Shown one piece after another: positions 43,551 to 53,549 of a stretch of DNA of 64,000 bases. Position 1 is the first letter of the stretch. Every line of letters starts with the position of its first letter. The position numbers and the translations under genes were made by a program. Under the pieces are notes generated by a model that saw nothing but the letters and a program-made list of their open reading frames with translations, had not been told where the DNA came from and did not search any database. The DNA is taken from positions 1,240,001 through 1,304,000 of the forward strand of contig NZ_CP171821.2 in the NCBI RefSeq assembly GCF_028401415.2, read 5' to 3'. This DNA is from Glaciecola sp028401415 (GTDB lineage Bacteria > Pseudomonadota > Gammaproteobacteria > Enterobacterales > Alteromonadaceae).

Positions 43551-45194
43551 CTAGTATGCATCTGTATCTACTCTGCGCAAATTGTATTTTGCGAGCTTGT
43601 CCACCAGAGCCCTTCGAGACAGGCCTAACTGCTGAGCAGTTGCTGTCTGATTGCCCTTATTGTCTTGAAGGCATTGCTTCAACAAATTGGATTCGAAGGT
43701 GGCAACGGCTTCTTTGAGCTTCACCCCAGTATGGTTTTGCTGCACTTGTGTCGACTCAGGCGCTGAACCATGTTTTAACTCTTGAGGCAAACATTCAAAA
43801 CTCAGGCTTGATTGCTCACCTGCGAGTATGACCGCGCGCTCAACAATGTTTTGAAGCTCTCGCACATTGCCAGGAAAGGCATAGGTTTGCAGAAAGTCCA
43901 TCACATTCGGTTCTACTCGTTGTATCGTTTTCCCATACTGTTTATTGTATTTGTTGACAAAATACTGCACCAACGCGGGAATATCTGCACTTCTTTCTCT
44001 CAGTGCAGGAAGTAAGATGGGGAACACATTGAGACGATAGTATAAGTCCTCTCGGAACGTGCCCTCTCTGACCATCTCTGCCAAATCTCTATTGGTGGCG
44101 GCAATTATTCTCACTTGTACTTTGATGCTCTCAGTACTGCCCAGCGGCCTTAATTCGCCCTCTTGCAGTACCCGCAAAATTTTTGATTGTAACTCCATTG
44201 GCATCTCGCCAATTTCATCGAGGAAAAGCGTGCCTTTGTGCGCCTCTTCAAATAGGCCACGTTTGCTTTCAGTTGCACCACTAAATGCACCTTTTTTATA
44301 ACCAAACATTTCACTCTCTAGCAAGTCGGGCGGAAAGGCGGCGCAGTTTTGCGCAACAAATTTTCCGTCTCTCACAGGGCTGTTATGATGAATAGTGGCG
44401 GCAAATAGCTCCTTACCAGTGCCTGTTTCACCATTTAAGAATACGGTTGCGGTAGAGCTGGCTACCTTTTCGATAAGGCTGAATACCGCCTCCATCGCTT
44501 GGCTTCGACCAATAATCTGATCGAGTTGAAGACTTTTATAGATACGCCCTTTAAGTTCTTTGTTTTCGATGATTAACGATTCATTGAGCGCTTCTTGCTG
44601 CTTAAGCAAAGAGTGGTTTTCATTAATTAACTGCGAGTTTGCGATTGAAATAGCCGCGATGGCCGCAAACCCTTTGACTAGGTTTTCAAGATCATTAGGA
44701 AAAGGACTCACCTTTTGGTTTGAGGGGTTAAGGTGATTGAACATCATCATAACACCAGTGCTTAGGCCTTCTCGGTCAGTGAGTGGCACACATAAAATTG
44801 ACTGCGTGTGCAAACCGCTTAGCTTATCATTTTGGTAAAACGCATGAAAATCAAAGCCAGAGTAACTATATATGTCAGCAATATTCACTAACTGACCGGT
44901 CATGGCGCTGTAGGCACTTATCTCGCTTAAACGCGAGCCAGCAGCAGATGATAGGGCAATCTTATCAAGCTTAATATTATTGCTCTCAAGTAGCTTTCCT
45001 TGTTTGATAGTTGGCACCAAGAAACGTTGTGTCTTATCAAGTAAATAAATGCAACAGGCTTGCGCTGCGGCCATTTTACTGGCAGCCTGCGCAATAGCAT
45101 TAAGCTGGTGATTTAAATTGTGCTCTCGCGCAATTACTTGGCTAACATTGAGCACATCTTCTAGCACCGCGAGCGGATTGTTCAGTCCATTCAT
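43551..45194 (-). CDS. vasH: Sigma-54-dependent T6SS activator VasH
   Basis: This is a 547-residue enhancer-binding protein. The N-terminal GAF-like sensor domain (about 15-190) is followed by a coiled linker. The AAA+ domain has GETGTGKELFA (Walker A), GAFSGA (the GAFTGA sigma-54 contact loop with S for T) and GTLFLDEIGEMP (Walker B). A Fis-type HTH at the end reads NQTATAQQLGLSRRALVDKL. Homologues activate hcp promoters with RpoN. It follows clpV by 27 bp, and the likely target hcp2 is next. Confidence 0.93.
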   Translation of the reverse strand: MNGLNNPLAVLEDVLNVSQVIAREHNLNHQLNAIAQAASKMAAAQACCIYLLDKTQRFLVPTIKQGKLLESNNIKLDKIALSSAAGSRLSEISAYSAMTGQLVNIADIYSYSGFDFHAFYQNDKLSGLHTQSILCVPLTDREGLSTGVMMMFNHLNPSNQKVSPFPNDLENLVKGFAAIAAISIANSQLINENHSLLKQQEALNESLIIENKELKGRIYKSLQLDQIIGRSQAMEAVFSLIEKVASSTATVFLNGETGTGKELFAATIHHNSPVRDGKFVAQNCAAFPPDLLESEMFGYKKGAFSGATESKRGLFEEAHKGTLFLDEIGEMPMELQSKILRVLQEGELRPLGSTESIKVQVRIIAATNRDLAEMVREGTFREDLYYRLNVFPILLPALRERSADIPALVQYFVNKYNKQYGKTIQRVEPNVMDFLQTYAFPGNVRELQNIVERAVILAGEQSSLSFECLPQELKHGSAPESTQVQQNHTGVKLKEAVATFESNLLKQCLQDNKGNQTATAQQLGLSRRALVDKLAKYNLRRVDTDAY

Positions 45195-45221
45195 ATCCTA
45201 TCCCTTCACTTGAGTTTAGCC

Positions 45222-47927
45222 CTATGAGAACCGCGTCTCAAAATGGCCTGCTTCATCCATTGTCAGGTTAAGCTTGGTAAATTCGTGGTCATCGCTTAGA
45301 TTTTCTAAGATATCACTGGCCAATTTAGGCAGCAACGAACCATTGAGTATGTGGTCGACGTTTCGTGCGCCAGATTCGACTTCTGTACACCGAGATGCAA
45401 CTGCATCCAGTACGTCGTCTCCATACACCAATTCGAGTTTTTGGCTTTGCGCTAAACGCGCTTTTACTTTGCCTAGTTTAAGTTTAACGATGTCGGCCAT
45501 CACATCACTTCCAAGCGGATAGAAGGGCACAATCTGCATCCGAGCCAGCAGCGCTGGTTTAAAATGTGCGCTTAGGACAGGGCGGATAGCGTCACTTATT
45601 TCTTCCACGCTTGGCAACGTATCGCTGTTTACACACATCTGAGTGATAATATCGGTAGCAAGATTACTGGTCAGAAACATAATGGTATTTTTAAAGTCTA
45701 CCAACTGCCCTTCCCCATCAGACAGCACGCCTTTGTCAAATACTTGATAAAACAAATTGAGGACTTCTAAATCTGCTTTTTCAACTTCGTCGAGCAACAC
45801 GACTGAATAGGGCTTCTGGCGCACGGCTTCAGTCAGCATTCCCCCTTCACCAAAGCCAACATAACCTGGAGGCGAGCCTATCAAGCGCGACACCGAATGC
45901 TTTTCTTGAAACTCAGACATATTAACGGAGGTAAGATACCGTTCCCCTCCAAACAAAAGATCGGCGACACCGATACACGTTTCAGTTTTGCCAACGCCGC
46001 TTGGCCCAACAAACAAAAATACTCCCATGGGAGTGTCAGGGTTGTTTATACCTGCTTTTGCCGCTCGCATGCCTTTGTCTATGGCCGCAACTGCATGATC
46101 TTGGCCCTTGATTCTTTTACCTAGCTCTTCTTTAAAGGTGAGCACTGCAGCTGCTTCGTCCTTCACCATCTTACCAACGGGTATCCCTGTCCAGTTTGAT
46201 ATAACTTCACCAACGACCTTGGGTGAAACCTCATAATGCACAAGTGGCTCATCTCCCTGAACCTCCTCTAGCTCAATTTTCAATGTTGCCAGTTTTGCCT
46301 TAAGTTCGCTCTCACTTTGACTTGCTTGCGCATCGCTATGTGATGCTTCTGAATCGCCTGGGTCTTGCGCGCCTTCGATACTTTCTTCGTTTTCTGAATC
46401 TGACGACATACCTGCGGCGATCTGTTTGCGCAGTGCGATAATTTTGCTCGCAAGTTCCGTTTCTTGCTCCCACTTTTGGCTGCGCTCATCAAGCTCATCT
46501 CTTAGGTCATTAATTTTTACAGTCAATTCTTCTAACTGCTCGCCCTCTTCCACAATATCCGACTTAACATCCCGTTCAATTGCCGTGTATTCTCGCTCCA
46601 GCGTTTTAATATCACGCTCTAGGTTGTCAATCACGTCAGGCTTTGAACCAATGCTGATTTTCACCCGCGCAGCGGCGGTATCAAGCACGTCAACCGCTTT
46701 ATCGGGGAGCTGTCGGCCATTAATATAGCGAGCAGACATCTGCGCTGCAGCAATAACCGCATCGTCGCGGATGTACACCCCATGCGTTTTTTCATAAATG
46801 CTGCTTAAACCTCGGATAATGGTGGCAGCTTCTGCCGGAGTGGGTTCATCAAGCTTGACCAATTGAAAGCGTCGAGACAAGGCAGGGTCTTTTTCAAAAT
46901 ACTTTTTGTATTCTGACCAGGTGGTCGCGGCAATGGTGCGTAGCTCACCTCTGGCAAGCGCAGGTTTAAGAATGTTAGCCGCATCACCACTACCCGCTGA
47001 GCCACCGGCACCAATCATGGTGTGAGCTTCATCAATAAACAAGATTATCGGCTTTTCAGATTGTTTGACGCTTTCAATGACGCCCTTCAAGCGGTTCTCA
47101 AACTCTCCTTTAACAGAAGCGCCAGCTTGCAGCAAACTGAGGTCTAAGCAATAAATATCAACGTCTTTGATGACCGACGGAACATCACCCTCAACAATTT
47201 TAAGCGCTAAGCCCTCAATCACCGACGTTTTACCCACACCGGCTTCGCCTACGCATATGGGGTTGTTTTTGCGACGGCGAGCGAGTATGTCAACCATCTG
47301 CCGTATTTCTGCGTCGCGGCAAAACACAGGATCAATCTTTCCATCACGGGCTTGCTGAGTGAAGTTCACGCAATATTTTTCTAACGCTTCATTGGAGGCG
47401 GTGACAATGTCGCTTCCGGCAGCTGATGGGGCGCTTTGTGTGCCTTGCTGGGTATTCTCGTTCGAATCAGCGACAATATTGGCAAATTGACGCTTTAAAT
47501 CGTCGTAAGCGATATTGTCGATATTATCAATGTAAGTGGAAAGACCATGGCGGCGTGGATTAGCCAAAATAGCCAAGACAATTGAGCCAGAACGTATCTT
47601 GTCAGTGTTCTGCTCCAATGAAGCCACCAACCATGCATCTTCTAGCAAGCCAACTAAGGTTTTAGAAAAGACCGGTTTTTGGCTGTTTCCTTTTTTTTCG
47701 TTTTCAACCGCAGTCTGCAGACCTTTGACAAATTGGATGATGTCAACGTCGAAATGCGCCAATATTAGCGCTAAATCACCTGTTTGCTCTAGTAGCTTGA
47801 GCAGAAAGTGCTCAACACTTATTTCAAAGTTCGCGTTAGTTACGCACAGGCCGGCTGCACCTTCTAATGCTTGGGTGCAAGAGGCATTTAACCTGCCAAC
47901 GAAGGCCTTTAGTTTAATCTTTTCCAT
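45222..47927 (-). CDS. clpV: T6SS sheath-disassembly ATPase ClpV (TssH)
   Basis: This is a 901-residue Clp/Hsp100 AAA+ protein that recycles contracted TssB/TssC sheath. The N-domain is followed by AAA1 with GEAGVGKTSVIEGLA and AAA2 with GPSGVGKTETCIGVA. The GYVG substrate loop is in SPPGYVGFGEGG. The coiled-coil middle domain contains an unusual Ser/Glu/Asp/Gln-rich insertion of about 35 residues (encoded near 46302-46412). Three 17-bp-spaced GTTCCA repeats lie upstream. Confidence 0.95.
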   Translation of the reverse strand: MEKIKLKAFVGRLNASCTQALEGAAGLCVTNANFEISVEHFLLKLLEQTGDLALILAHFDVDIIQFVKGLQTAVENEKKGNSQKPVFSKTLVGLLEDAWLVASLEQNTDKIRSGSIVLAILANPRRHGLSTYIDNIDNIAYDDLKRQFANIVADSNENTQQGTQSAPSAAGSDIVTASNEALEKYCVNFTQQARDGKIDPVFCRDAEIRQMVDILARRRKNNPICVGEAGVGKTSVIEGLALKIVEGDVPSVIKDVDIYCLDLSLLQAGASVKGEFENRLKGVIESVKQSEKPIILFIDEAHTMIGAGGSAGSGDAANILKPALARGELRTIAATTWSEYKKYFEKDPALSRRFQLVKLDEPTPAEAATIIRGLSSIYEKTHGVYIRDDAVIAAAQMSARYINGRQLPDKAVDVLDTAAARVKISIGSKPDVIDNLERDIKTLEREYTAIERDVKSDIVEEGEQLEELTVKINDLRDELDERSQKWEQETELASKIIALRKQIAAGMSSDSENEESIEGAQDPGDSEASHSDAQASQSESELKAKLATLKIELEEVQGDEPLVHYEVSPKVVGEVISNWTGIPVGKMVKDEAAAVLTFKEELGKRIKGQDHAVAAIDKGMRAAKAGINNPDTPMGVFLFVGPSGVGKTETCIGVADLLFGGERYLTSVNMSEFQEKHSVSRLIGSPPGYVGFGEGGMLTEAVRQKPYSVVLLDEVEKADLEVLNLFYQVFDKGVLSDGEGQLVDFKNTIMFLTSNLATDIITQMCVNSDTLPSVEEISDAIRPVLSAHFKPALLARMQIVPFYPLGSDVMADIVKLKLGKVKARLAQSQKLELVYGDDVLDAVASRCTEVESGARNVDHILNGSLLPKLASDILENLSDDHEFTKLNLTMDEAGHFETRFS

Positions 47928-47949
47928 TGTTGTTTATTCCTTAACTATT

Positions 47950-48000
47950 ATTTGTTCCATACCATTACTTGTTCCACACGCTAATCTGTTCCACAAGCCT
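47950..48000. repeat. Three 17-bp-period repeats upstream of clpV
   Basis: GTTCCA recurs at 47954, 47971 and 47988, each in a similar 17-base unit (for example ACTTGTTCCACACGCTA), in the 106-bp gap between tssG and clpV. On the minus strand these are TGGAACA boxes ahead of the clpV binding site. Regulatory function is possible but unproven. Confidence 0.6.
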
Positions 48001-48033
48001 ACTCACCGTTTCGCGTCGCTTGAGACGACAGAA

Positions 48034-49350
48034 TTAAATCACAACTGAACGTGGCATTTTCGAGGGTGGATTTAACCAACCAGAGAATCCTAAACTGGTT
48101 GGCGTTTTTGTATTTAAATTAAAACTTAACTTTTGTTTTTCATGTAAATGTAGGCACACGTCAGCCAACTGCTCAGGCGCTTTTACAAAAATCAACAAAC
48201 TCTTGAGCTCCTGGTAACGCGAAAATGCGCCAGTTGCCTTGTCTCTTCGCTTGTCTTTCAATGGAAGCAGTTCGTTAAATTGTTCAATTGACAAATCCAA
48301 TAAATGCAGTCTAAATTTACTCATACGGTCCGACACTTTGCCACCGCAAACAATATCACTGCCAAGCGTAAAGCTCTGTGAACCTACCAAAGAGCGCTGC
48401 TGTTCTGAAATCACCACGCTTCGAAGCACATGTTCTTCAACTTTTACGCTTTGCAGGGGTAAGGAAAAATAGCCCGCTATCACTTTTTCAATGGTTTGTG
48501 CAGAGCCTTGCTGAAGAGAAAGAAGACCGGCATACGGTAATAACTTTCGCCATTTAATTGCAGAGGACTTGCGAATGCTATCACTGGGCGCGCCAATAAG
48601 ACTTAGTAAGGTATCGGGAATATAATCCCCTCTGGAGGACAAGTAGCGATGCGGATGATATTTATTGGCAGCATCCAAATAGAGGGAAATCAACCGATGA
48701 TTAAACACATCCAAAAAGTCACGCTGATTAGAGCGAGGAACATGATGCACCTCAATTAACGCACGTCCATAGCGTACATCCTCAATCTGTTGTGACGTTA
48801 ATACGCGTTCTGGGCGCTCATTATTCGATATTCGACTCAATTGATTTGGGCTAAGCACTATTTTTGTGAGCGCTTTACTTGCAAGCTTTTGCTTGTCGGA
48901 TACCGCTCGCTTTTTACAAGCCGCAATGTCTAGACGTTTCTCTCGATAAGCATTCAGTTCTTTCAAACTGCTCAGATAAAACGTACTCAGCTCAAGCACA
49001 TCAACTTGCAGCTGCTCGTCAATAATAGCTTGGGTGTAAAAATCCGGTAAGGGAGATGATGGGCCATACAGGCCCATAAAGTTAACTACTAGCTCATGTT
49101 TTCCGCTTTCAGACTGACTAATGCTGTCGATGTCGGATGATGGAAAGCCCATACTGGGATTAGCCCTAAACAAAAGGTCTTGATCGATTCGCTTTTGGTC
49201 AAAGCTACGGGCTTGCTCATTCGTTTTTTGCTGTGGTGATTTTTGAGCAGACAAAAAGGCCTCAACCACGCGCAAAAAACTATATTTGCGCGGTTGCTTT
49301 AACACTTCTTTAATCAAAACCGAGCTTTCAGGCCCTGCTCTCTGTCCCAT
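48034..49350 (-). CDS. tssG: T6SS baseplate protein TssG
   Basis: This is a 438-residue baseplate wedge component. The family start KQPRKYSFLRVVEAFLSAQK is followed by the characteristic FMGLYGPSSPLPDFYTQAII block. Length is somewhat above the usual 330-370. The 5' end overlaps tssF by 37 bp, so translation is coupled. TssG, TssF, TssE and TssK form the baseplate in which VgrG docks. Confidence 0.93.
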   Translation of the reverse strand: MGQRAGPESSVLIKEVLKQPRKYSFLRVVEAFLSAQKSPQQKTNEQARSFDQKRIDQDLLFRANPSMGFPSSDIDSISQSESGKHELVVNFMGLYGPSSPLPDFYTQAIIDEQLQVDVLELSTFYLSSLKELNAYREKRLDIAACKKRAVSDKQKLASKALTKIVLSPNQLSRISNNERPERVLTSQQIEDVRYGRALIEVHHVPRSNQRDFLDVFNHRLISLYLDAANKYHPHRYLSSRGDYIPDTLLSLIGAPSDSIRKSSAIKWRKLLPYAGLLSLQQGSAQTIEKVIAGYFSLPLQSVKVEEHVLRSVVISEQQRSLVGSQSFTLGSDIVCGGKVSDRMSKFRLHLLDLSIEQFNELLPLKDKRRDKATGAFSRYQELKSLLIFVKAPEQLADVCLHLHEKQKLSFNLNTKTPTSLGFSGWLNPPSKMPRSVVI

Positions 49351-51104
49351 TGATAAATTTCACCCGACTCTATTGCGTGTACTTCTAACACATGAAATGA
49401 ATTGGTTCTGGCGTACTGCGCAAAGTAATGATTGAGTACCGATGCAAATAAGAACATGTTAGATTCCCCAACAATACCTTTTGCACCAAACTTACTCTCT
49501 CGTAAACGCAAAACTGTTTTTAAACCAGTAACCGGTACCCCTTTTATTAAACGGTCGTAATTTTGAATATCGATATTCTCAATACCTTCATACATTTGCT
49601 GATTAGAGCGCTGCTTTTGCCGATTATCAAAGGCAGCAAAATCGTAATACTTAATCAGCAGTCTGATGGCTTCGACTGAATTTAACGACTTGTACTGAAG
49701 TGCGAGATTTGAAATTAAACGCCAATGCAGTGATTTCTCAAAGGGTGGCGGTAAAGCGTTTGTTGTTTTCGTTATGTTTTTAAAGGTCACGATATCGGGC
49801 GAGTCGCCCGTATCGTAGGCAATTTGTCCGGTTTGCAGCGTTGTCGCTAAATGGCGATTGCTACACGTTAACTGTGCACTTATCGTTTCTTGATTGAGGC
49901 CTTGCTCTTCAAGTTGAGGATTATGCAAATAAATGTAGTGATCAACACCATCACCTACCGTTGCAGGCACAGTACGGATCTTGTAAAAACAAGGTGCATC
50001 GTCGCTATACTCCTCATCGTGATGCTCGAATTCCTCGTAAGGGACATAGATATTATTTTGTGTCGCGCCTTTCAGTTTGCCCACAACTTCGTTCACTGAG
50101 AATATTTCGTAATGGCTTTGGTTTCTTGTTTCTGGACGCAACACATATTCAATGCGCAAGTTGTCTTTTCTGATAGGCGTGGCATCAAATTCGAATAGAT
50201 TCACAATAGGCGTGCAAAAAAGCTTAAAGTGCTCTTTTGAAAGATTAATATTGTTTGTAAACAGCTTGCTGAAATTAAATTGCAAACTAAATGATTCCAC
50301 CTTTTCCTTTTGTATGTGAGTCCCAATGTCACATACATCGATAAACAAGAATTTATTCTGAAACTGAAAGTACTCCTGTATCAATCGATAGCCTGAAAAC
50401 ACTTTTTCAGAACTGGGTAGCAAGTTTTCATCATCATCGAAGCCAACTTGCTTTACCGCATGTTTATCAAGTCCTTTCACCGTTTCTTTGCTTCCATCAA
50501 CATAGTTGATATGGATATCGAAATGGTTTAAGTAGCGGAAAAAAGAGAGATAAAGCGCATTAGCAACCGGAATTTTCTGATTGTCGTGTAAAAAGAGGCG
50601 TAAATCGTTTAAACCAATTGCTTTGGTATCAACCCCAGGCTCCACAGTGAACTCTAGAAGAAGTTCGGTGCCGTTTGTCTTATCTTTAGTATGCGCCGCA
50701 CTAAGCCTTATGGGTGAGACTTCTACGTCATAACAACTTTGAAAAATACATGGCGTGCCGTCTACTTCGGCTGACTGCACTCTTGCTCCGCGTTTTATGG
50801 TTACACATTCAGACAAAATGTGTTTACGCGGCGTAAACTCCAATATGCTCATAGCGGGCACTGGACGCAAATAATTTGGCCACAACAGTTCAATTAGGGA
50901 ATGTGAAATCTCCGGTAGTTCATCATCGAGTTTTTGCCTGATGCGACCGGTTAAAAATGCGAAGCCTTCGAACAAACGTTCTACGTCGGGGTCATCCCCT
51001 TCTTCAGAAAGCAACTTTGCGAGGCTGGGATTGTGCTCAGCAAATTGAGCGCCTAATTCCCGAAGGTAATTCAGCTCGTCCTGGAAATACTTATTGTGAG
51101 CCAT
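49314..51104 (-). CDS. tssF: T6SS baseplate protein TssF
   Basis: This is a 596-residue protein with the strongly conserved start YFQDELNYLRELGAQFAEHN, DPDVERLFEGFAFLTGRIRQ and LIELLWPNYLRPVPAMSI. The C-terminal RGVPVTG-like turn is seen as GVPVTGLKTVLRL. It is the main baseplate wedge subunit with TssG. It is 4 bp downstream of tssE and overlaps tssG. Confidence 0.95.
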   Translation of the reverse strand: MAHNKYFQDELNYLRELGAQFAEHNPSLAKLLSEEGDDPDVERLFEGFAFLTGRIRQKLDDELPEISHSLIELLWPNYLRPVPAMSILEFTPRKHILSECVTIKRGARVQSAEVDGTPCIFQSCYDVEVSPIRLSAAHTKDKTNGTELLLEFTVEPGVDTKAIGLNDLRLFLHDNQKIPVANALYLSFFRYLNHFDIHINYVDGSKETVKGLDKHAVKQVGFDDDENLLPSSEKVFSGYRLIQEYFQFQNKFLFIDVCDIGTHIQKEKVESFSLQFNFSKLFTNNINLSKEHFKLFCTPIVNLFEFDATPIRKDNLRIEYVLRPETRNQSHYEIFSVNEVVGKLKGATQNNIYVPYEEFEHHDEEYSDDAPCFYKIRTVPATVGDGVDHYIYLHNPQLEEQGLNQETISAQLTCSNRHLATTLQTGQIAYDTGDSPDIVTFKNITKTTNALPPPFEKSLHWRLISNLALQYKSLNSVEAIRLLIKYYDFAAFDNRQKQRSNQQMYEGIENIDIQNYDRLIKGVPVTGLKTVLRLRESKFGAKGIVGESNMFLFASVLNHYFAQYARTNSFHVLEVHAIESGEIYQWDREQGLKARF

Positions 51105-51108
51105 TCGT

Positions 51109-51540
51109 TTACAATACTTCTAAGTAGCCAGATGAGCACTTTCTCGTCTCGAAACGAATGCGCTCTGAGCGTTTACCAACCACTAACACACCCACAATTT
51201 CGAATCTTAAATCGAGTGGCGCAGTATCGTCTTTTAAAAACTTTACGCGCACACGCGATAAACCTGACTCATGTTTTTCAATATTCTCTTTAATTGCCTT
51301 GATAATTTCTTTTACAGCAACACTAAAACCGTGCTTCATGTCTAAATCATTAAAATCAGGCAAGCCATAGTCGGGATTGGACAAACTGCTACCTTGACGA
51401 ACGTTAAACATATCTTGAAGGTGATGAAACACACTGGCCTTATATGCATCATAATCAAACTCGACGCTGTGCTTTTCGCCATCAGCGCCTAATCTGACAC
51501 GTTGCATAAGATACTGTTCTTTTTTCAGCACCCTTGCCAT
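51109..51540 (-). CDS. tssE: T6SS baseplate protein TssE (gp25-like)
   Basis: This is a 143-residue gp25/lysozyme-like baseplate protein. Conserved parts are HLQDMFNVRQGSSLSNPDYG with LPDFNDL, then AVKEIIKAIKENIEKHESGL. It nucleates sheath assembly at the baseplate. It lies 5 bp after tssC and 4 bp before tssF. Confidence 0.93.
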   Translation of the reverse strand: MARVLKKEQYLMQRVRLGADGEKHSVEFDYDAYKASVFHHLQDMFNVRQGSSLSNPDYGLPDFNDLDMKHGFSVAVKEIIKAIKENIEKHESGLSRVRVKFLKDDTAPLDLRFEIVGVLVVGKRSERIRFETRKCSSGYLEVL

Positions 51541-51545
51541 ATGAT

Positions 51546-53027
51546 TTACTTATCTAACTTACCAATAAGCGACAGCGTAAAATCTGCTCCCATATATTTA
51601 AAATGCGGGCGTACTTGTAAGCCGACTTTGTAGTACCCAGGCTCACCCTCAACATCATCAACTGTAATGGATGCAGAGCGAAGTGGTCTGCGTGCGCGCA
51701 CATCGGCACTTGCGCCATCTTGGTCAGCAACAAATTGGCGAATCCACACATTCAAATCATCTTGGATATCCAAACGCTCTTTTGTGGTACCCACATTTTC
51801 ACGTTGCAAGACTTTAATATAGTGCGCCAAACGGTTAACTACATACATGTAGGGAAGCTGTGTACCTAACTTATAGTTCGTTTCAGCCTGTTTGCCTTCT
51901 TTGCTGATCCCATAGGATTTTGGCTTTTGAATGGAATTTGCAGAGAAAAATGCAGCATTGTCACTGCCCTTGCGGAAGGTTAGTGGAATAAAGCCAGCCT
52001 CCGCCAATTCAAATTCACGTCGGTCTGATATCAACACTTCTGTGGGTATCTTGGTTTCTATCTGACCCATGCTTTCATACTGATGCAGATGCAAATCACT
52101 CATCGAACCGCCACTTTGTGGACCAATGATATTTGGACACCAACGATAGTTAGCAAAGCTTTCATTCAGTCGCGTGGCTAATGCGAATGCCGTATTACCC
52201 CAGCAATAACGGTCATGATCTTCTTCAATTGACTCATTGTAGTTGAATGCTTTGATTGGGTTTTCTTTCTCGTCGTAAGGCAAGCGCAATAAGAAGCGTG
52301 GCATGGTCAGCCCTAAATATCGAGAATCTTCTTGCTCACGAAGTAAACGCCATTTTGCATACTGCGGCCCTTCGAAAATAGAAGCAATGTCGTTTAAATT
52401 AGATAGCTCTTGAATATCGTCTGTACCAAAGAACTTGGGACTTGCCGCAGCAATAACAGGAGCATGTGCCATGGCGCCAACACCAGACAAGGACTTCATC
52501 AGGTTAATGTCTGGTGAGCTGTGATCAAACTCATAGTTTGCAATAATTGAGCTGTACGGTTCACCACCAAAGGTGCCGTAGCCTGAGGTATAAACTTGTT
52601 TATAAAAACCCGATTCAGACAATTCAGATGCATCTTCAAAATCAATCGTCAAATCATCTTTTGAAGCGTTCAAAATATGAATTTTGTTATTTTCTTTGAA
52701 GTTAGTGCGACTGACTAAAAAGTGAAGACCACGCCAGGCTGATTCCATCTTTTGGAAGTTTTCGTTGTGCAGCACTTCGTCAAGTTGCACGCTAAGCTTT
52801 TTATCTACCTCAGCAATCATCTCATCAATAAGCGCTTTTCGAACACGCTCATCTTTTTTATCCGTTTTAAGCATTTCAGCCATAAAGGCCTGTACGCCTT
52901 TAGCCGCAACACCGTATGATTCGTCGGACTTTGCGATATTGGCCTGCTCCATTATCTGGTCTAATAATGAGCCGCCCTCTTCAACGCTAGTCTCTTGAGC
53001 TTGAGTTTGCTTTTCTTGTTCTGACAT
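51546..53027 (-). CDS. tssC: T6SS sheath large subunit TssC
   Basis: This is a 493-residue contractile sheath protein (VipB/ImpC). Typical segments are ESAWRGLHFLVSRTNFKENN, YGTFGGEPYSSIIANYEF, SPKFFGTD and MPRFLLRLPYDEKENPIKAF. It pairs with TssB, encoded 9 bp upstream, and the assembled sheath is the substrate of ClpV. Confidence 0.97.
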   Translation of the reverse strand: MSEQEKQTQAQETSVEEGGSLLDQIMEQANIAKSDESYGVAAKGVQAFMAEMLKTDKKDERVRKALIDEMIAEVDKKLSVQLDEVLHNENFQKMESAWRGLHFLVSRTNFKENNKIHILNASKDDLTIDFEDASELSESGFYKQVYTSGYGTFGGEPYSSIIANYEFDHSSPDINLMKSLSGVGAMAHAPVIAAASPKFFGTDDIQELSNLNDIASIFEGPQYAKWRLLREQEDSRYLGLTMPRFLLRLPYDEKENPIKAFNYNESIEEDHDRYCWGNTAFALATRLNESFANYRWCPNIIGPQSGGSMSDLHLHQYESMGQIETKIPTEVLISDRREFELAEAGFIPLTFRKGSDNAAFFSANSIQKPKSYGISKEGKQAETNYKLGTQLPYMYVVNRLAHYIKVLQRENVGTTKERLDIQDDLNVWIRQFVADQDGASADVRARRPLRSASITVDDVEGEPGYYKVGLQVRPHFKYMGADFTLSLIGKLDK

Positions 53028-53036
53028 GACTTTCCC

Positions 53037-53525
53037 TTATTCCTTATCGATACCAAGCTCACCCATTAACTTCTCTCGGGTAGCGTCATCGCCTAACAGT
53101 TTTTCCAATTGCTTTTTAAATGCAGGGATATTACCGAGCGGACCTTTCAAGAATGTTAGTGCATCACGTAGCTCCAACAAACTGTTTAACTCCGGCACGC
53201 TTCTCACTACATTCTCAGGCTCGAAATCGCGTATGTTTTTAACGTCGAGCGAGATGGGGATATCATCATCGTCATCTTCGCTAAGCTTATTTTCAACAAC
53301 CATGTCGATTTTAAGATTTTGTTTAGCCATTACATCATTGAAGTTGTTGGAGTCCACTGAAATCGTTTCCCGCTCTTGAATTTCATCATCCTCTTCACGC
53401 ATGGTGAAGTCACCTACTACTAAGAGCTTGTTCGGCAACTCAATCTCTTCCGAAGCTCCATCGGTATATGCTTTATAGGTAATATTGACGCGCTCTTTGG
53501 GCGCGATAGAAGTTTCTTTACTCAT
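53037..53525 (-). CDS. tssB: T6SS sheath small subunit TssB
   Basis: This is a 162-residue VipA/ImpB protein with KERVNITYKAYTDGASEEIE, LPNKLLVVGDFT and the conserved LLELRDALTFLKGPLGNIPA helix used for ClpV recognition and sheath packing. It lies between tssA and tssC in the minus-strand operon. Confidence 0.96.
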   Translation of the reverse strand: MSKETSIAPKERVNITYKAYTDGASEEIELPNKLLVVGDFTMREEDDEIQERETISVDSNNFNDVMAKQNLKIDMVVENKLSEDDDDDIPISLDVKNIRDFEPENVVRSVPELNSLLELRDALTFLKGPLGNIPAFKKQLEKLLGDDATREKLMGELGIDKE

Positions 53526-53549
53526 TTCAGGGTCCTTTCAAAGTCAAGT

